A stretch of DNA of 64,000 nt from Azorinus chamasolen (GCA_963576725.1 OY755247.1:16184526-16248525); one strand, 5' to 3'. Positions 9,887 to 20,426 are shown, numbered from the stretch's first letter. Numbers and translations: made by a program. Notes: a model not told the origin generated them from the sequence alone.

Positions 9887-10119
9887 TTAACCCATTACCT
9901 CATAGGCTATTTTTAGACCCAACCTCTTTGAATAAATCTACCGAAAAGGAACACTTTTTAAAGAAAAAAGAAAAAACAAATAGAATTATGTAGTTTGAAA
10001 CCATTGTGACAAATAGAGCATTTGCTCCTATAGGAGCAAATGCTCTATTTATCACAATGGTTTCACAAAGTGACTTTTGCAGAGTCGTCAAAAGTCGTCA
10101 ATATGAGGGAATGGGTTAA
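9887..10119 (-). mobile_element. family C MITE C2
   Basis: TTAA at 9887-9890 and 10116-10119; ends CCCATTACCTC and GAGGGAATGGG. Hairpin GAAACCATTGTGACAAATAG with centre CTCCTATAGGAG. The right TTAA is also the left end of D2. Confidence 0.93.
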
Positions 10120-10310
10120 ACCTTTACTCCATGAATATGCATGTAAAATACAACGATGCTATGCATATCAATTAGATTCATTTTTATACTAGAATACCGG
10201 ATTTTTTTGCAATTGTAGAAACTGGAAACTCTTATCTATATTATTTCATAGGAAAAGAGAGAAAACCATGATCAGACGGCTCCTACAGGATCTGATCTTG
10301 TCCCTTATTG
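10116..10310 (-). mobile_element. family D MITE D2, truncated
   Basis: Starts at the TTAA shared with C2 (ACCTTTACTCCATGAATATGC), continues through the D minus arm to TGATCAGACGGCTCC, and then the right stem collapses to GGATCTGATCTTG. Confidence 0.65.
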
Positions 10311-11077
10311 TAAACATAATCCTCGCTGCCCGAGTTTCATATTATTTGTCTGCGACCAAGCTTTCGCATATTGTAAATAAAGTGTTGCTTTATTTTATGG
10401 TTTTGTACTTTGCATGAAATTCTTTTTCAGACCAATTGAGTTACTCTAGCTAAATAAAGTATTCCATTCATTCATTCTCGAAAATGTTTTAATTTACGCA
10501 TCTTGTTTGGTTCTATGTTTTATTATCATATTTTTTGCGATGAGTTTAGCATTAAGTGAAAAATTGCGATGTACATGTTGTGTAAATCTCTCTATACTTG
10601 CGATTATTGTGACCCGTTTTTTATGCTGTTAGTTCTGATAGAACAAAAAGGCTCACCAGCGACATTTGCGTGAAGACTAGCTATATACATGTAAGGAATA
10701 ATTATATTGCGTCGTAAAATTCGTATGTGAAATGAAAACCCTTGTACTAATAACAGCTTCTGCTATAAATTGTGTTTCATCTAGCCTATTACTTTCCAGA
10801 TTGTTGATTAAAATTGCAGCCTGTTTCTGACCCGGATGTACTATATCATTATGCTGTAAATAGTGTCTTTTATACGGATGTCTGAGTGTTTGATGTATGG
10901 AAGTTGGCGATCTCTGCACGGAATAATACAAATGTAAACAGATACAGATGATGCACTTAGCCAAATGTAAAGCAACATCCTGACATACGATAATTTAGAA
11001 AGCATGCATTATATTTACTGTATAGTTTTATTCGCATTTATGTTTGCGGTTTTTATATTTGTAAAGAATAAACACAG
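10311..11077. other. unassigned sequence
   Basis: No gene recognised. A 95-codon minus frame (10677-10964) has no domain. An ATTCATTCATT run lies near 10467. Confidence 0.5.
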
Positions 11078-11306
11078 TTAATCCATTTGCGCCCAGTTGA
11101 TTCTTCCTTGATTATATATTGGATTAGTCCATTTTTTATCTAAGGGGTGCCTTGCCTAAATTTTCAATTTCGTTTTGTTTTATATTTAAATTCCTATCAG
11201 CAAACATTGTAGACTCTGATCAGACGCCGCAAATTGCGGCGTCTGATCAGAGTCTACACTGTTTGCCTATGTCAGATATATGGGATCGTGGGAACAAATG
11301 GGTTAA
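11078..11306 (+). mobile_element. family K MITE K2, complete
   Basis: TTAA (11078-11081) with TCCATTTGCGCCCAG at the left, GGAACAAATGGG at the right and TTAA (11303-11306). Perfect hairpin with centre GCCGCAAATTGCGGC. K is the only D-type stem family whose arms match throughout. Confidence 0.92.
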
Positions 11307-11368
11307 ACAAGAAGGTCATGGCGACACTTAATCACTCACCTGAGTTCGTACTATGCTGTTTTTTTTAT

Positions 11369-11613
11369 TTAAACATTTACTCTATAAATATGGCTTTCTA
11401 CGCCTTTGCAAACAGAGTAGATCCAGATCAGACGGTCCTTGTAGGAACCGTCTGAGCAGGGTTTGCTCTGTTTGCTTATGATATAATACAGATACGATTC
11501 TACAGATTTTGCTATGGCCAAAAATTCATATGTTCATGTGCTTTTATAACAACACATCTACACATAGTTAGTATTCATGTCATTATTTCTTACATGAATA
11601 GTCATGGAGTTAA
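11369..11613 (+). mobile_element. family D MITE D3
   Basis: TTAAACATTTACTC and GCCTTTGCAAACAGAG, with stem arms CCAGATCAG (left) and the complement of CCTGCTCAG (right). The long right arm has GATACGATTCTACAG and TTAGTATTCATGTC and ends GGAGTTAA without the usual AAAGGG. Confidence 0.85.
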
Positions 11614-11859
11614 TGTCGTTAAAATGGTCCCGTTTTTCCATATTAATGCGTGAGTGTAAGATTAAGCATGTTTTGTGGATATGCGATGTCTTTTAAATGA
11701 GTAACTCTTTGTGACACCAGAATTCAAAATGTTTGGCACTGTTGATTCTTTCATATAGAAATTTATTTTGCCCGGAACTTTGAAAGTGAAATGGACGAAA
11801 AGTGCGCAAATATGACTCAGTATACTACGTGTACGTGTCATCAGTTCATTATCACCATC

Positions 11860-11945
11860 CCATCAATGGGACATAAGCGAACAGTGAAGACCCAGACTAG
11901 AGGGTATTCTAATTAGGATCTACTCTATTTGCCAAACAATTAGTG
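11860..11945. mobile_element. D-type hairpin relic (D4)
   Basis: GAACAGTGAAGACCCAGAC and TTAGGATCTACTCTATTTGCC are stem halves around a decayed centre. No ends are visible. Confidence 0.4.
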
Positions 11946-12030
11946 TCAAGTTTTTCACCAGCATATATTTCTCTTTGCAGGAACCTCTCATATGAAGTAT
12001 AAACATGTAAAAACTCATTAGGAGGATAAT

Positions 12031-12322
12031 TTAACCATTTACGCCATGAATATTCATGTAAGAAATAATAGCATCACGAATATCAATTAGTTTAGATTTC
12101 AAAATGCCAATTTGACACATGGATGTTTTGCTAAATCAGAAACAGAAGAGTAAGTCCAACAAGTTAACATTGATTGCCAAAACAGAAACAGTAGAGTTAT
12201 GTCTATATTATCCCACAGGCAAACAGAGCAGACCCTGATCAGACGGCTCCATTAGGAGCCGTCTGATCTGGTTCTACTCTGTTTGAAAAGGCGTAGAAAG
12301 GCGTATTTATGGAGTAAAGAGT
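12031..12322 (-). mobile_element. family D MITE D5
   Basis: TTAACCATTTACGCCATG at the left; full stem GCAAACAGAGCAGACCCTGA against GTAGAACCAGATC on the complementary arm, centre CTCCATTAGGAG. The right end GGAGTAAAGAGT lies just before a SINE insertion. The left arm has a partial duplication around ATCAGAAACAG and AACAGAAACAG. Confidence 0.85.
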
Positions 12323-12645
12323 TCACATTATATGACCGGCCGCGTGGCTCAGTGGTAGAGTGTGGTAGGTCGTGGGTTCGATCCCCGGCCGCGACAGACC
12401 AAAAGTCGTTAAAAGTTGGTACTGGTAGTTCCCATGTCTACGCTCGACATTAAAAGGGTATTTCTAGGACTGATCGGCCTGGTGTCAGGATATTGTGACT
12501 GGGTGTTGTGCCCTTGCCATGTGCCCGGGGCAGGGGCATTCCAGTGAGGCAGCACTATAACTTGTCTCAAGCGGATGCCGTCTGCAAATAACTGAAATAC
12601 TGTTGGTCAACGGAAAAACCCCAATTCACTCACTCACATTATATG
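12323..12645 (+). mobile_element. tRNA-headed SINE with 12-bp target duplication
   Basis: The SINE (12335-12633) starts CCGGCCGCGTGGCTCAG and has an A-box-like TGGCTCAGTGGTAGAG and a B-box GGTTCGATCCC. Its body (AGGACTGATCGGCCTGG, GTCAGGATATTGTGACTGGG, AGTGAGGCAGCACTATAA) matches a SINE body I recall from many molluscs (Meta-type, from memory). The tail is CAATTCACTCAC. TCACATTATATG flanks it at 12323-12334 and 12634-12645, so it is a clean insertion at the end of D5. It is not a tRNA gene: no acceptor stem forms. Confidence 0.93.
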
Positions 12646-12817
12646 GGAGTAAACTGATTAATAAAAAGGTCCTCGAACAAATATATAGCAAATAACATGT
12701 TTCATGCGCACATTTGTACAGCTAAATCGACGTATACAAAGCCATAGTCTTCAACATATTGCCTGCAAGAGCATGTGTTTTGTATAAAATTTGCGTAAGG
12801 CTTTCGTTCACTTCATT

Positions 12818-14080
12818 ATGCCTTTAGGCGACAGGGGCATTAAGTTTTACCCTTGTCCGTACATATTTACGTCCGTACGTACGTCCATCCTGTAAAAAAA
12901 ATCGTCACAAATATCTTGGCTTGTTTGTGCTGGAATGATTTCATATTTGGTCTGAAGCATAATCATAGTGAGTTGTACCGTGTCTCACCTTTTCAGGTCT
13001 GTCGTACATCTAATTCCTGTTTGTCGACACATTGATTGAATTTTGGTGATTGTTTGAATTTTGGTGATTGTTTAGTGACAAAATTTTCGTCAAAGATTTC
13101 TTTGCTTGTGTAAGCTGGAGTGACTTGATATTTGGAATGAAGCATAATCATAGTGAGTTGTATCGTGTGTCCTGTTTGCAGGTCCGTCGTTCATCTTCTT
13201 CCTGTTTGCCGACATTTTGACTGAATTTTGAAGATTGTTAATGACATAAAAATCCGTCAAAGATTTATTTGCTTGTGAATAATTTCATATTTGGTCTGTA
13301 GCATAATTATAGTGAGTTGTACCGTGTCTCCCTTTTTCAGGTCACCCGTCCATCTACTTCCTGTTTGTCGACACTTTGGTTGAATTTTGGTGATTGTCTA
13401 ATGACAAAAAGTTTTGTCAAAGATTTCTTCGCTTGTGTAAGCTCCAATTATTTGATATTTGGTCTGAAGCATAATCATAGTGAGTTGCACCGTGTCTCCC
13501 CTTTTCGGGTCTGTCGTTCATCTACTTCCTGTTTGCGACACTGATTGAATTTTGATGATTGTAAATGACGAAAGTTTCGTCACAGATGTATCCGCTTTTG
13601 TGTGCTCGAATGGTTTGATATTTTGTCTGAAGCATTATCATAGTGAATTGTACCATGTCTCCCCTTTTCAGGTCTGTCGTTCATGTACTTCCTGTTTGCC
13701 GACACTTTGGTTGGAATTTGGGGATTTTGGTGATTGTTTAACAGTATTCTCCCAGTTAATGGTTATAGTATTAGTAACTTGTAACTGTAGTATATACATA
13801 ATTATCCAAATATTATCGTATATAAAGTGTTGTGCCGCCTGTGTTTTTTCTGTCTTGCATCCTCGTCGTAACCAAACAAATTCTGAGAGATTTTCCTCAG
13901 GAACCACACAGGCCAGCTTCCTGATATTTAGCACAGAACATTAGTATGGAGAAATGTATGGTGTAAGATACGTGTAGTTACGAATCTGCCACATGCCCAC
14001 TTCCTGTTTGACAGAACTTAGAAATTTTTCATATAGAAAAAATAACCTGGCGGGAGCATCCGTGTCCCATGGACATGTTT
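12818..14080 (+). mobile_element. molluscan composite element with ~165-bp tandem units
   Basis: Opens GGCGACAGGGGCATTAAG and ACCCTTGTCCGTACA with TACGTACGTCC. Five units (AGTGAGTTGTACCGTGTCTC at about 12967, 13152, 13311, 13479 and 13642) follow. It closes at GGGAGCATCCGTGTCCCATG. Several open frames run through the units because stops are rare in one phase, but no protein is recognised. Confidence 0.78.
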
Positions 14081-14214
14081 TCTTTTATTTTCATATATAT
14101 TCAATTTCTCAAAGAATATACATATAGAGTGTCGAACATAGTGGGGTCCTTATTAGAAGCTGAATCTCTTGTCTGTCAACCTACTAAGCATTTAATCTAC
14201 AGGAATCGAGAATG

Positions 14215-14325
14215 GAAGACATTTACAAAAAGTGTAGACCCAGCTCAAAGAGCTCTTGCAAAAAGTGTAGACCCAGCTCAAAGTGCTCATGAGGGACCTT
14301 TTGACCAGGGTCTGCACTGTTGTCA
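14215..14325. mobile_element. D-type hairpin relic with duplicated arm
   Basis: GTGTAGACCCAGCTCAAAG occurs twice (14234 and 14264). The opposing arm is TTTTGACCAGGGTCTGCACTG. The arm duplication parallels those in family E. Confidence 0.55.
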
Positions 14326-14370
14326 TAAAAATATAGTTCTTCAGTGAAAATATTTTGATACAATTTTTGT

Positions 14371-14606
14371 TTAACTCTTCCCTTCGTATAAACGTGTTTT
14401 CGTGCATTTGCAAACAGAGTGGACCCAGATCAGACAACTCCTATAGAAGCCGTCTGACCAGGGTCTGCCCTTTTTGCTATTGGAATTTGAAATATATGTT
14501 TGTTTACTTTCTGATTTGGCTACAATGTTTAACCTTCATTATTTCGATCATGAATACTCACTAGATATTGGAATTTGGAATAAATATAGAACAGGGAAAG
14601 GGTTAA
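14371..14606 (-). mobile_element. family L MITE L2
   Basis: TTAACTCTTCCCTTCG at the left; GGGAAAGGGTTAA at the right. Stem GCAAACAGAGTGGACCCAGA pairs with GACCAGGGTCTGCCC. Centre CTCCTATAGAAG. Confidence 0.87.
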
Positions 14607-14700
14607 TTGATATGCAGAGAGGGAGGAGCTACTTTTAATTATTCAGGAGACTAAGGGTTAAGGCCATCGGCGTTATGCAATGATCACGGTAGGATAGTGT

Positions 14701-14927
14701 TTAACCCATTACATCAAAGGGTATTTTTAGATCCAACCTTTATGCATAAGTCTACCGAAAAGAAACATTAACTAGAGAAAATGAAAACTTTTAGAATTTT
14801 GTAGTTGGAAACTATTGTGATAAATAGAGCATTTCCTATAGTAGCAAATACTCTTTTTATCACAATGGTTTCACAAAGTGACTTTTACAGAGTCGTCAAA
14901 AGTCGTCAATATGAGGGAATGGGTTAA
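14701..14927 (-). mobile_element. family C MITE C3
   Basis: TTAA (14701-14704) and TTAA (14924-14927); ends CCCATTACATC and GGGAATGGG. The centre is eroded to TTTCCTATAGTAGCAAATAC. It abuts O1 on the right. Confidence 0.88.
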
Positions 14928-15130
14928 AGTGTCATATGTCTTAAACGGGCATTCGTATATTGATCATAGGAGTCTTAAAAAGCAGGTGGTTGCTTAATGC
15001 CGGGTAAATTGTAATCCTATAAGTCCTATAGGAGCTTTCTGTATCAATTTTGTCCTGCATTAAGCTGCAACTTGTTTTAAAAATCCAGATTTAGATGTCT
15101 TTTAATGGCCGCTTAAGACAGGTTCTACTG
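14928..15130 (+). mobile_element. family O MITE O1
   Basis: ATGTCTTAAACGGGCATTC at the left, and TTAATGGCCGCTTAAGACAG then GTTCTACTG at the right. Core GCAGGTGGTTGCTTAATGCC. The left CAGTAGAAC end was lost or overwritten at the C3 junction. Confidence 0.8.
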
Positions 15131-15430
15131 TATTTATAAATAGAAGTGACGTGCTATATCATCAGCAATAAACGTCTAATGAAGTCATAGGTTTCTTCAA
15201 AATCTAATAATGATTGTATTTTTTCTTTCAATCAATATAAAAACTGTACCAAGCGCTACTCTAGCGATTGCATGCCTACTTGCAACTACTTCAACACCAC
15301 ATGTGGTCGATATGGCCATCGCGTAATTGACGTATTACAAAGTGTCCGAACCCTATTAATGAACCACAAACAGTTTTCAAACCATTATAAGATGTCCCTT
15401 GTACGACTATGACGAAAAAGTATCACGAAC
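15131..15430. other. unassigned sequence
   Basis: No repeat or gene recognised. Confidence 0.5.
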
Positions 15431-15612
15431 AGATGCCACGATAAGATGCGGAAATTAGGACATTTTCAAGAACAGTTCTTTTATTTCTTCACCAAACCAT
15501 ATGTTGTGACCACCCATTCGAATCGTCTCCAAGCGACGACACAGCATAGGGTTTGGTGAAGAATTAACGGTTTTGAAATTTGAATATGCACCTTTAGCTA
15601 TTGCTCTGAAAC
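15430..15612 (+). mobile_element. family G element G2
   Basis: CCACGATAAGATGCGG, TTTTATTTCTTCACCAAACC, stem GTTGTGACCACCC and its decayed mirror, ending CACCTTTAGCTATTGCTCTG. Confidence 0.8.
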
Positions 15613-15800
15613 CAACAGCTTAAGGAAAAAGAATTTCCCACGTGAAGGTAAAATACAAGGACAAGTGGGTCCATGAGTTGTGTAGGTGGTAGACGATTGA
15701 ATGCTGACATACATTAATTTTGTAAGTACCATTGTTAAGTCATTTTCGTGTTTTTAAAGCGTACTTGTCAAACTGTAGGACCATAGATTAGGGGAAGTAG

Positions 15801-15885
15801 TAACCCTTTACCCCATGGCAGAAACTGTACAAATAGAGCAGACCCTGATCAGACGGCTCATTTGTTTGAAAATGTGTAGGAAGGC
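15801..15885 (-). mobile_element. family D MITE D6, internally deleted
   Basis: Left end ACCCTTTACCCCATGGC, then jumps to AGAAACTGTACAAATAGAGC, GACCCTGATCAGACGGCTC, and directly to TTTGTTTGAAAATGTGTAGG. It is fused to C4 at matching terminal sequences. Confidence 0.6.
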
Positions 15886-16096
15886 GTAAATACGTCTTTC
15901 TACGCCTCTGTAATAACCACTTCTTGAAACCATTGTGATAAATAGAGCATTTGCTCCCATAGGAGCAAATGCTCTATTTATCACAATGGTTTCAAACTAC
16001 AAAAATAAAAAAAATCCTTTTCTCTAGTTAATGCTCCTTTTGGGTAGATTCTTACAAAGAGGTTGGATCTAAAAATAGCATATGAGGTAATGGGTA
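15886..16096 (+). mobile_element. family C MITE C4, C2-type end
   Basis: Its left end reads AATACGTCTTTCTACGCC, which is D terminal sequence, and then CCACTTCTTGAAACCATTG enters the C core. This subtype (also C13 and C15) joins a D-like end to a C core. The right end is TGAGGTAATGGGTAAA. Confidence 0.82.
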
Positions 16097-16489
16097 AATA
16101 AAGGGTCCAATGCTAGAATCGTTACCTCTCAATTAAACCTTATGTTATAACCACTCCTACTTCTGTGGATGATGAAATAAAGAGCTATCTATGTGCAGAA
16201 AAATATTAATTTGCGCATCGTACATGTTTCTATGTCTTAGCCATCGTGTATTTTAATACTTTGAATGTAGGAAGCGAGTTTAATGGTATATACAAACAAG
16301 GTAGATCCATACCAGAGCTACGTGATCAGAATCTGTCCTGATTTTCATTTAAAGTCATATGGCAAATTATCTTCCTGCTTACTGAATGGACTCTATAGTT
16401 AAATAACGATTGACCATTCTATTTTGAAAGATCAGTTTTCAAACGTTCACATTCTCATTAAGTATGTTGCTAACGAAGTTGTGAATTTA
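16097..16489. other. unassigned, with one D relic
   Basis: 16288-16345 has ATACAAACAAGGTAGATCC and CGTGATCAGAATCTGTCC, a decayed D hairpin. The rest is unrecognised. Confidence 0.4.
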
Positions 16490-16532
16490 CTGCGTACTCA
16501 TAGGGTTTTGGTTGAGAAATAAAGAATTTATT
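16490..16532 (-). mobile_element. family G fragment
   Basis: GCGTACTCATAGGG and GGTTGAGAAATAAAGAA match the G minus strand with the whole hairpin removed. It lies just upstream of a full G copy. Confidence 0.55.
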
Positions 16533-16537
16533 TGTGA

Positions 16538-16962
16538 AAGCAACAGATAATAGTGCGTACTCAAATACTAAAATCGTCATTTCTCCACCAAACCCTATAC
16601 TGTGACCACTATTTAGAATCGTCTCGAAGAGACGATTCTAAAGAGAGGTTACAACATAGTGGAGAAATAAAGAATTCATTTCTTAACCCTTCGCTTGCTG
16701 AATTCTAAAATACATTTCTCCTTTACCCATGCCCTGTCGTATAATTACATATATCTTTACCGTGTACAAGTATTTCGCTGTGCAATCACTGCTATGCAGT
16801 GCACTGGTTGCACAATCAACTTGTAAATAGTGCAGACCCTGATGAGACAGCTCCTGCAGGAGCTGTCTCATCTGGGTCTGCACTATTTACAGGTAGGTAT
16901 ATTGACGCGAATAGCAAGCGAAGGGTTAAAATGTTTTGATTTAAGCATTTTATCTGGACCTC
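16538..16962 (-). mobile_element. family G element G3, interrupted by I2
   Basis: Reads GCGTACTCAAATAC, CCACCAAACCCTATACTG, GAATCGTCTCGAAGAG and GAGAAATAAAGAATTC, breaks at TTAA, then resumes AATGTTTTGATTTAAGC and ends TTATCTGGACCTCTG. Both G ends flank the inserted I2. Confidence 0.85.
16683..16929 (+). mobile_element. family I MITE I2, complete, nested in G3
   Basis: TTAA (16683-16686), CCCTTCGCTTGCTG at the left, GCAAGCGAAGGG at the right, TTAA (16926-16929). The inner stem GTGCAGACCCTGATGAGAC faces GTGCAGACCCAGATGAGAC (complement). Centre CTCCTGCAGGAG. Reference copy for I. Confidence 0.94.
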
Positions 16963-17053
16963 TGTTGCATTCATGGTAGAATCTGCGTCTATAGTCAGAC
17001 ATGAGAGAGAATTTAATTAGGCAACATGTTGTACTTGCTCAGTAAACTAATGT

Positions 17054-17628
17054 TTAACCCTTTGCTCCATGAATCTTAATGAAAGAAATTATGATATTAT
17101 GAAATTATATTATTTCTTTATAATGACATATGAAAACGGGGTATTTTGGTTTAGACAGAAATTGTATACAGTTGAACTTCGATAACTCGAACCTCTAGGT
17201 ACCATACAAATTAGTTGGAGATAACAGAGGTTCGAGTCATCCGATATATAATCTGACCAATATCTCAGGTTCACAGCTTAATGCAGGTCTAAAGTAATGC
17301 TGAAAGCTCCTGTAGGAGCTTTCAGAATTACATTAGACCTGCATAAAGATGTCGCATTGGTTTCTAGATATGTATAGTGATTCGTTTTAATACAATTCTT
17401 TATTGTTAATTTTCGAAGGACCAAACTTTTAGTTCGAGTTAATATTGAAGTTCGAGTTATCCGAGTTCGAGATATCGAAGTTCAACTGTAATTATATTTG
17501 TATTATACCACAAGCAAACAGATCAGACCCTGATCAGAAGGCTCCTACAGGAGCCGTCTGATCTGTGTCTACTCTGTTTGCAAAGGCGTAAAAATGCGTA
17601 TTTATGGAGTCAAGGATTATAGGGTTAA
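17054..17628 (-). mobile_element. family D MITE D7, interrupted by F1
   Basis: TTAACCCTTTGCTCCATG at the left, breaks at GAAATTGTA, resumes ATTATATTTGTATTATACC and the D stem, and ends GGAGTCAAGGATTATAGGG-TTAA. Intact D minus copies read through the break as GTAGAATCATATC. Confidence 0.87.
17167..17490 (-). mobile_element. family F MITE F1, nested in D7
   Basis: TA-CAGTTGAACTTCGATAAC to GATATCGAAGTTCAACTG-TA. It carries the common core (CACAGCTTAATGCAGG, GCTGAAAGCTCC). Centre CTCCTGTAGGAG. The TCGAAC/GTTCGA-rich ends are typical of Tigger-like elements. Confidence 0.92.
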
Positions 17629-17688
17629 AGAAAGATTATCAAAAATAAACTAGTAAAGCACACAATGATTTGGTGAAGCACACAATGG

Positions 17689-17853
17689 TAAACCCTTTCC
17701 GTCATAGAGACGATCTTTTGCACCTTTGCAAGCAGAGTTGACCTAGATCAGACAGCTCCTACAACATTGTCTGGCTCCTACATGGACCGTCTGATTTGGG
17801 TCTACTCTTTTTGCAAATAATTTGGGCGGCATATTCATGGAGACAATGCTTAA
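17689..17853 (+). mobile_element. family D MITE D8, short form with double centre
   Basis: TAAACCCTTTCCGTCATAG, TTGACCTAGATCAGACAGC, then GGCTCCTAC appears a second time before ATGGACCGTCTGATTTGGG. The right end CAATGCTTAAAC is decayed. Confidence 0.7.
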
Positions 17854-18463
17854 ACCATGTACTCAATTTGTCTTTTCTCTTAAATGCAGCACTACCCTAG
17901 GAATTGACGGAAAATGAAATGTAAACATAATCTACATAACTAAATTCGGAATACAATATATTAACATGTTTTGCGGCAAGTTATAGCAACTGGAATGAGT
18001 TCGTATCCAAGCATGAAGTTAACGGGGTAATAATATACATGGTCGTAAATCTATTCTGTTTGTCCTATGCAAAGAATATATAGTTTAATACGCAAAGAGC
18101 TTAGAGGTCGTGGGCCTGAGATTCAGGATGAAAGTCGCTGTTTGATATATAACATTACTTTAGAGAACAATCCAAAATTAATGTTCAATAGTTAGATCGC
18201 AGTCTTACAAGTTGTTTAAAAAAGCAAATATCATAGTTTTACAAACGTGCAAGTTTTCGTCTAAGTAAATAGACACCGACTTGATAATAGGTCCGGTATT
18301 TTGTCAGAAAGGGGAGATGTTTGAAAGCTTATGTACCCAGTGATGTTTGTGTCGTTTACAATGTGTTGAATATTAAATGTAACTGACCAGAGACTGGAGG
18401 CATTCGTGTTGTTCACATAGCCCTTGTTCCCTTGTGTCATTGCTAGGAACTATTTTTGCATAC
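17854..18463. other. unassigned sequence
   Basis: No gene, hairpin or repeat recognised on either strand. Confidence 0.5.
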
Positions 18464-18832
18464 AGTAAACCCCACAAAAGCGAACGATTTATGCATAAAC
18501 ATAGATACATGTATCTTGGCAAGTTGTTGCTTAACCCATTACTCCATAGGCTATTCTAGATACAACCTCTTTGCATAAATCTACCGAAAAGGAGCATTAA
18601 CTAGAGAAAAGGATTCCTTTTAGAATTATATAGTTTGAAACCATTGTGATAGATAGAGCATTTGCTCCTATAGGAGCAAATGCTCTATTTATCACAATGG
18701 TTTCGCAAAGTGACTTTTACAGAGTCGTCAAAAGTCGTCAATATGAGGGAATAGGTTAATGCAGGAAGCTACCACATGACCGTGCAATCTAGAATAAGAC
18801 CTTGTTTTGTATCGCATTCGATAGGGACTATA
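18464..18832 (+). mobile_element. family B relic B2, hosting C5
   Basis: CAGTAAACCCCACAAAAGC and CAAGTTGTTGC, then C5 at TTAA, then TGCAGGAAGCTACCACATG and a decayed end. The central hairpin was deleted at GCAGG/AAGC. The host site is the core motif gcTTAAtgcagg. Confidence 0.7.
18531..18759 (-). mobile_element. family C MITE C5, nested in B2
   Basis: TTAA (18531-18534) and TTAA (18756-18759), with GAAACCATTGTGATAGATAG and centre CTCCTATAGGAG. It forms part of the tandem duplication below. Confidence 0.92.
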
Positions 18833-19086
18833 CTGTGCCGTCTTTGATATCATTTGTAAACATTTCCAAATTATCTAATTTCGTTTTACTTTTCACGAAT
18901 CTGCATTACCAGATGCAAATGCGCTATCGACTTATCTAAGGCTAAACAGATACAGTTTTTGTGACAGCAGGTCCATGTATGAATTCGCCCTATTCCAGCT
19001 GCTTTGTATATAAACTTTACCATTCTCTTCTTAGAGCGGTCTGATGCCACAAAAAGAGTACACCCAGATCAGGTGGATATGTTTGT

Positions 19087-19316
19087 TTAACCCATTCCCT
19101 CACAGGCTATTTTTAGATACAACCTCTTTGCATAAATCTACCGAAAAGGAGCATTAACTAGAGAAAAGGATTCTTTTTAGAATTATGTAGTTTGAAACCA
19201 TCGTGATAAATAGAGCATTTGCTCCTGCAGGAGCAAATGCTCTATTTATCACAATGGTTTCACAGCGTGACTTTTACAGAGTCGTCAAAAGTCGTAAATA
19301 TAAGGGAATCGGTTAA
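19087..19316 (-). mobile_element. family C MITE C5b, duplicated copy
   Basis: Second-unit counterpart of C5. The centre changed from CTCCTATAGGAG to CTCCTGCAGGAG, staying palindromic. Bounded by TTAA (19087-19090, 19313-19316). Confidence 0.92.
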
Positions 19317-19659
19317 TGCAGGAAGCTACCACATGACTGTACACTCTAGAATGAGACATTGTTTGGTGTGGCATTCGAGAGGGACTACACTGTGCCTTCT
19401 TTGATATCATCTGTAAACATTTCCAAATTATCTAATTTCGATTTTCATTTCTGCATTACCAGATGCAAATGCGCTATCGACTTATCTAAGGCTAAACAGA
19501 TACAGTTTTTGTGACAGCAGGTCCATGTATGAATTCACCCTATTCCAGCTGCTTTGTATATAAAATCTACCATTCTCTCAGAGGCGTCTGATGCCACAAA
19601 AAGAGTACACACAGATCAGGTGGATTTGTTTCTTTTAGAAAAATATATATTTCTAGTTC

Positions 19660-19768
19660 GAAAGTTTCTGCAGTTCTAAAAGTTCCTTTGTCATTATATA
19701 AATGTGGGTTAATTAACATGTATGCTATTCATTATTTCATAGATGAATATTCATGAGGTAAATGGTTA
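19660..19768 (+). mobile_element. family D right-end fragment
   Basis: GTCATTATATAAATGTGGG and ATTATTTCATAGATGAATATT, then ATGAGGTAAATGGTTA, is the D right arm without its hairpin. L3 follows at its terminal TTAA-like site. Confidence 0.55.
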
Positions 19769-20002
19769 CCCCTTTCCCTGTTCTATGTTTATTCAAAATG
19801 TCATAACTTATTGAATAGTCATGGGGGAAATAGTTATAATGGAATATGGAAGGCGGATCAGTGTAGCCATTTTAGAAAGGAAAGAAACAGATCTATCAAA
19901 TTCCATTAGCAAACAGAGCAGACCCTGATCAGACGGCGTCTGATCTAGGTCTACTCTGTTTGCAAATGCGTGAAAACACGTTTATATGAGGAAAGGGGTT
20001 AA
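19766..20002 (+). mobile_element. family L MITE L3
   Basis: TTACCCCTTTCCCTGTTC to GGAAAGGGG-TTAA. The stem is CAGACCCTGATCAGACGGC, but the CTCC...GGAG centre is cleanly missing (GACGGCGTCTG), a deletion symmetric about the palindrome centre. Confidence 0.87.
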
Positions 20003-20234
20003 CTCATATCTAGAAGCGGCCATCAGCTGTTATACATCTGTTAGGCATTGTGGCTTCGACCAATAAGCATTGCACCTTGCAACAGTGGATTGCGCAGAAC
20101 ACATCCAATAACCCGTACTAACGTGATACGAGACGGAGAGATCTTTGTGATTTCAAAGGAAAGTTAGGTGATTAAAGGGTTAAAGCAGTTGACATTTTTT
20201 TTATTTAATGAACGTGTTAACGATATTAATGCTA

Positions 20235-20426
20235 TACAGTAAAACCTCTCTATAACGGTCACTACATTGTGTGTTAGTTGGTATTTAGGGCAGATTGCTA
20301 CTTAAAGCAACGTGAAAGTAAAACAGAACGCTCCTACAGGAGTGTTCTGTTTTACTTTAACCTTGCTTTAAGCACCCACCTGCCATTTACACAAACTACT
20401 TGATGTAATTCAGTGGCGGTTATCTA
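20235..20426 (+). mobile_element. family A MITE A2, right end lost
   Basis: TA-CAGTAAAACCTCTCTATAAC; core GTGAAAGTAAAACAGAACGC with centre CTCCTACAGGAG. It stops after CAGTGGCGGTTATCTAAAC. Confidence 0.83.

Larger units (their letters stand above)
18531..19632. repeat. tandem duplication, ~550-bp unit carrying a nested C
   Basis: Unit 1 is 18531 to about 19086 and unit 2 is 19087 to about 19632. Both hold a C copy, GCAGGAAGCTACCACATGAC, CATTTCCAAATTATCTAATT and GCCACAAAAAGAGTACAC. Unit 2 differs by scattered substitutions and a few small deletions. The join is direct. Confidence 0.93.

Noticed and set aside
12335..12400. tRNA gene at the A/B boxes
   Set aside because: No acceptor stem pairs, and the sequence continues into a SINE body with a target duplication.
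13317..13944. Plus-strand frames of 75 and 130 codons
   Set aside because: They run through the ~165-bp tandem element and show repeated cysteine-containing peptides caused by the repeat units, not a protein family I recognise.
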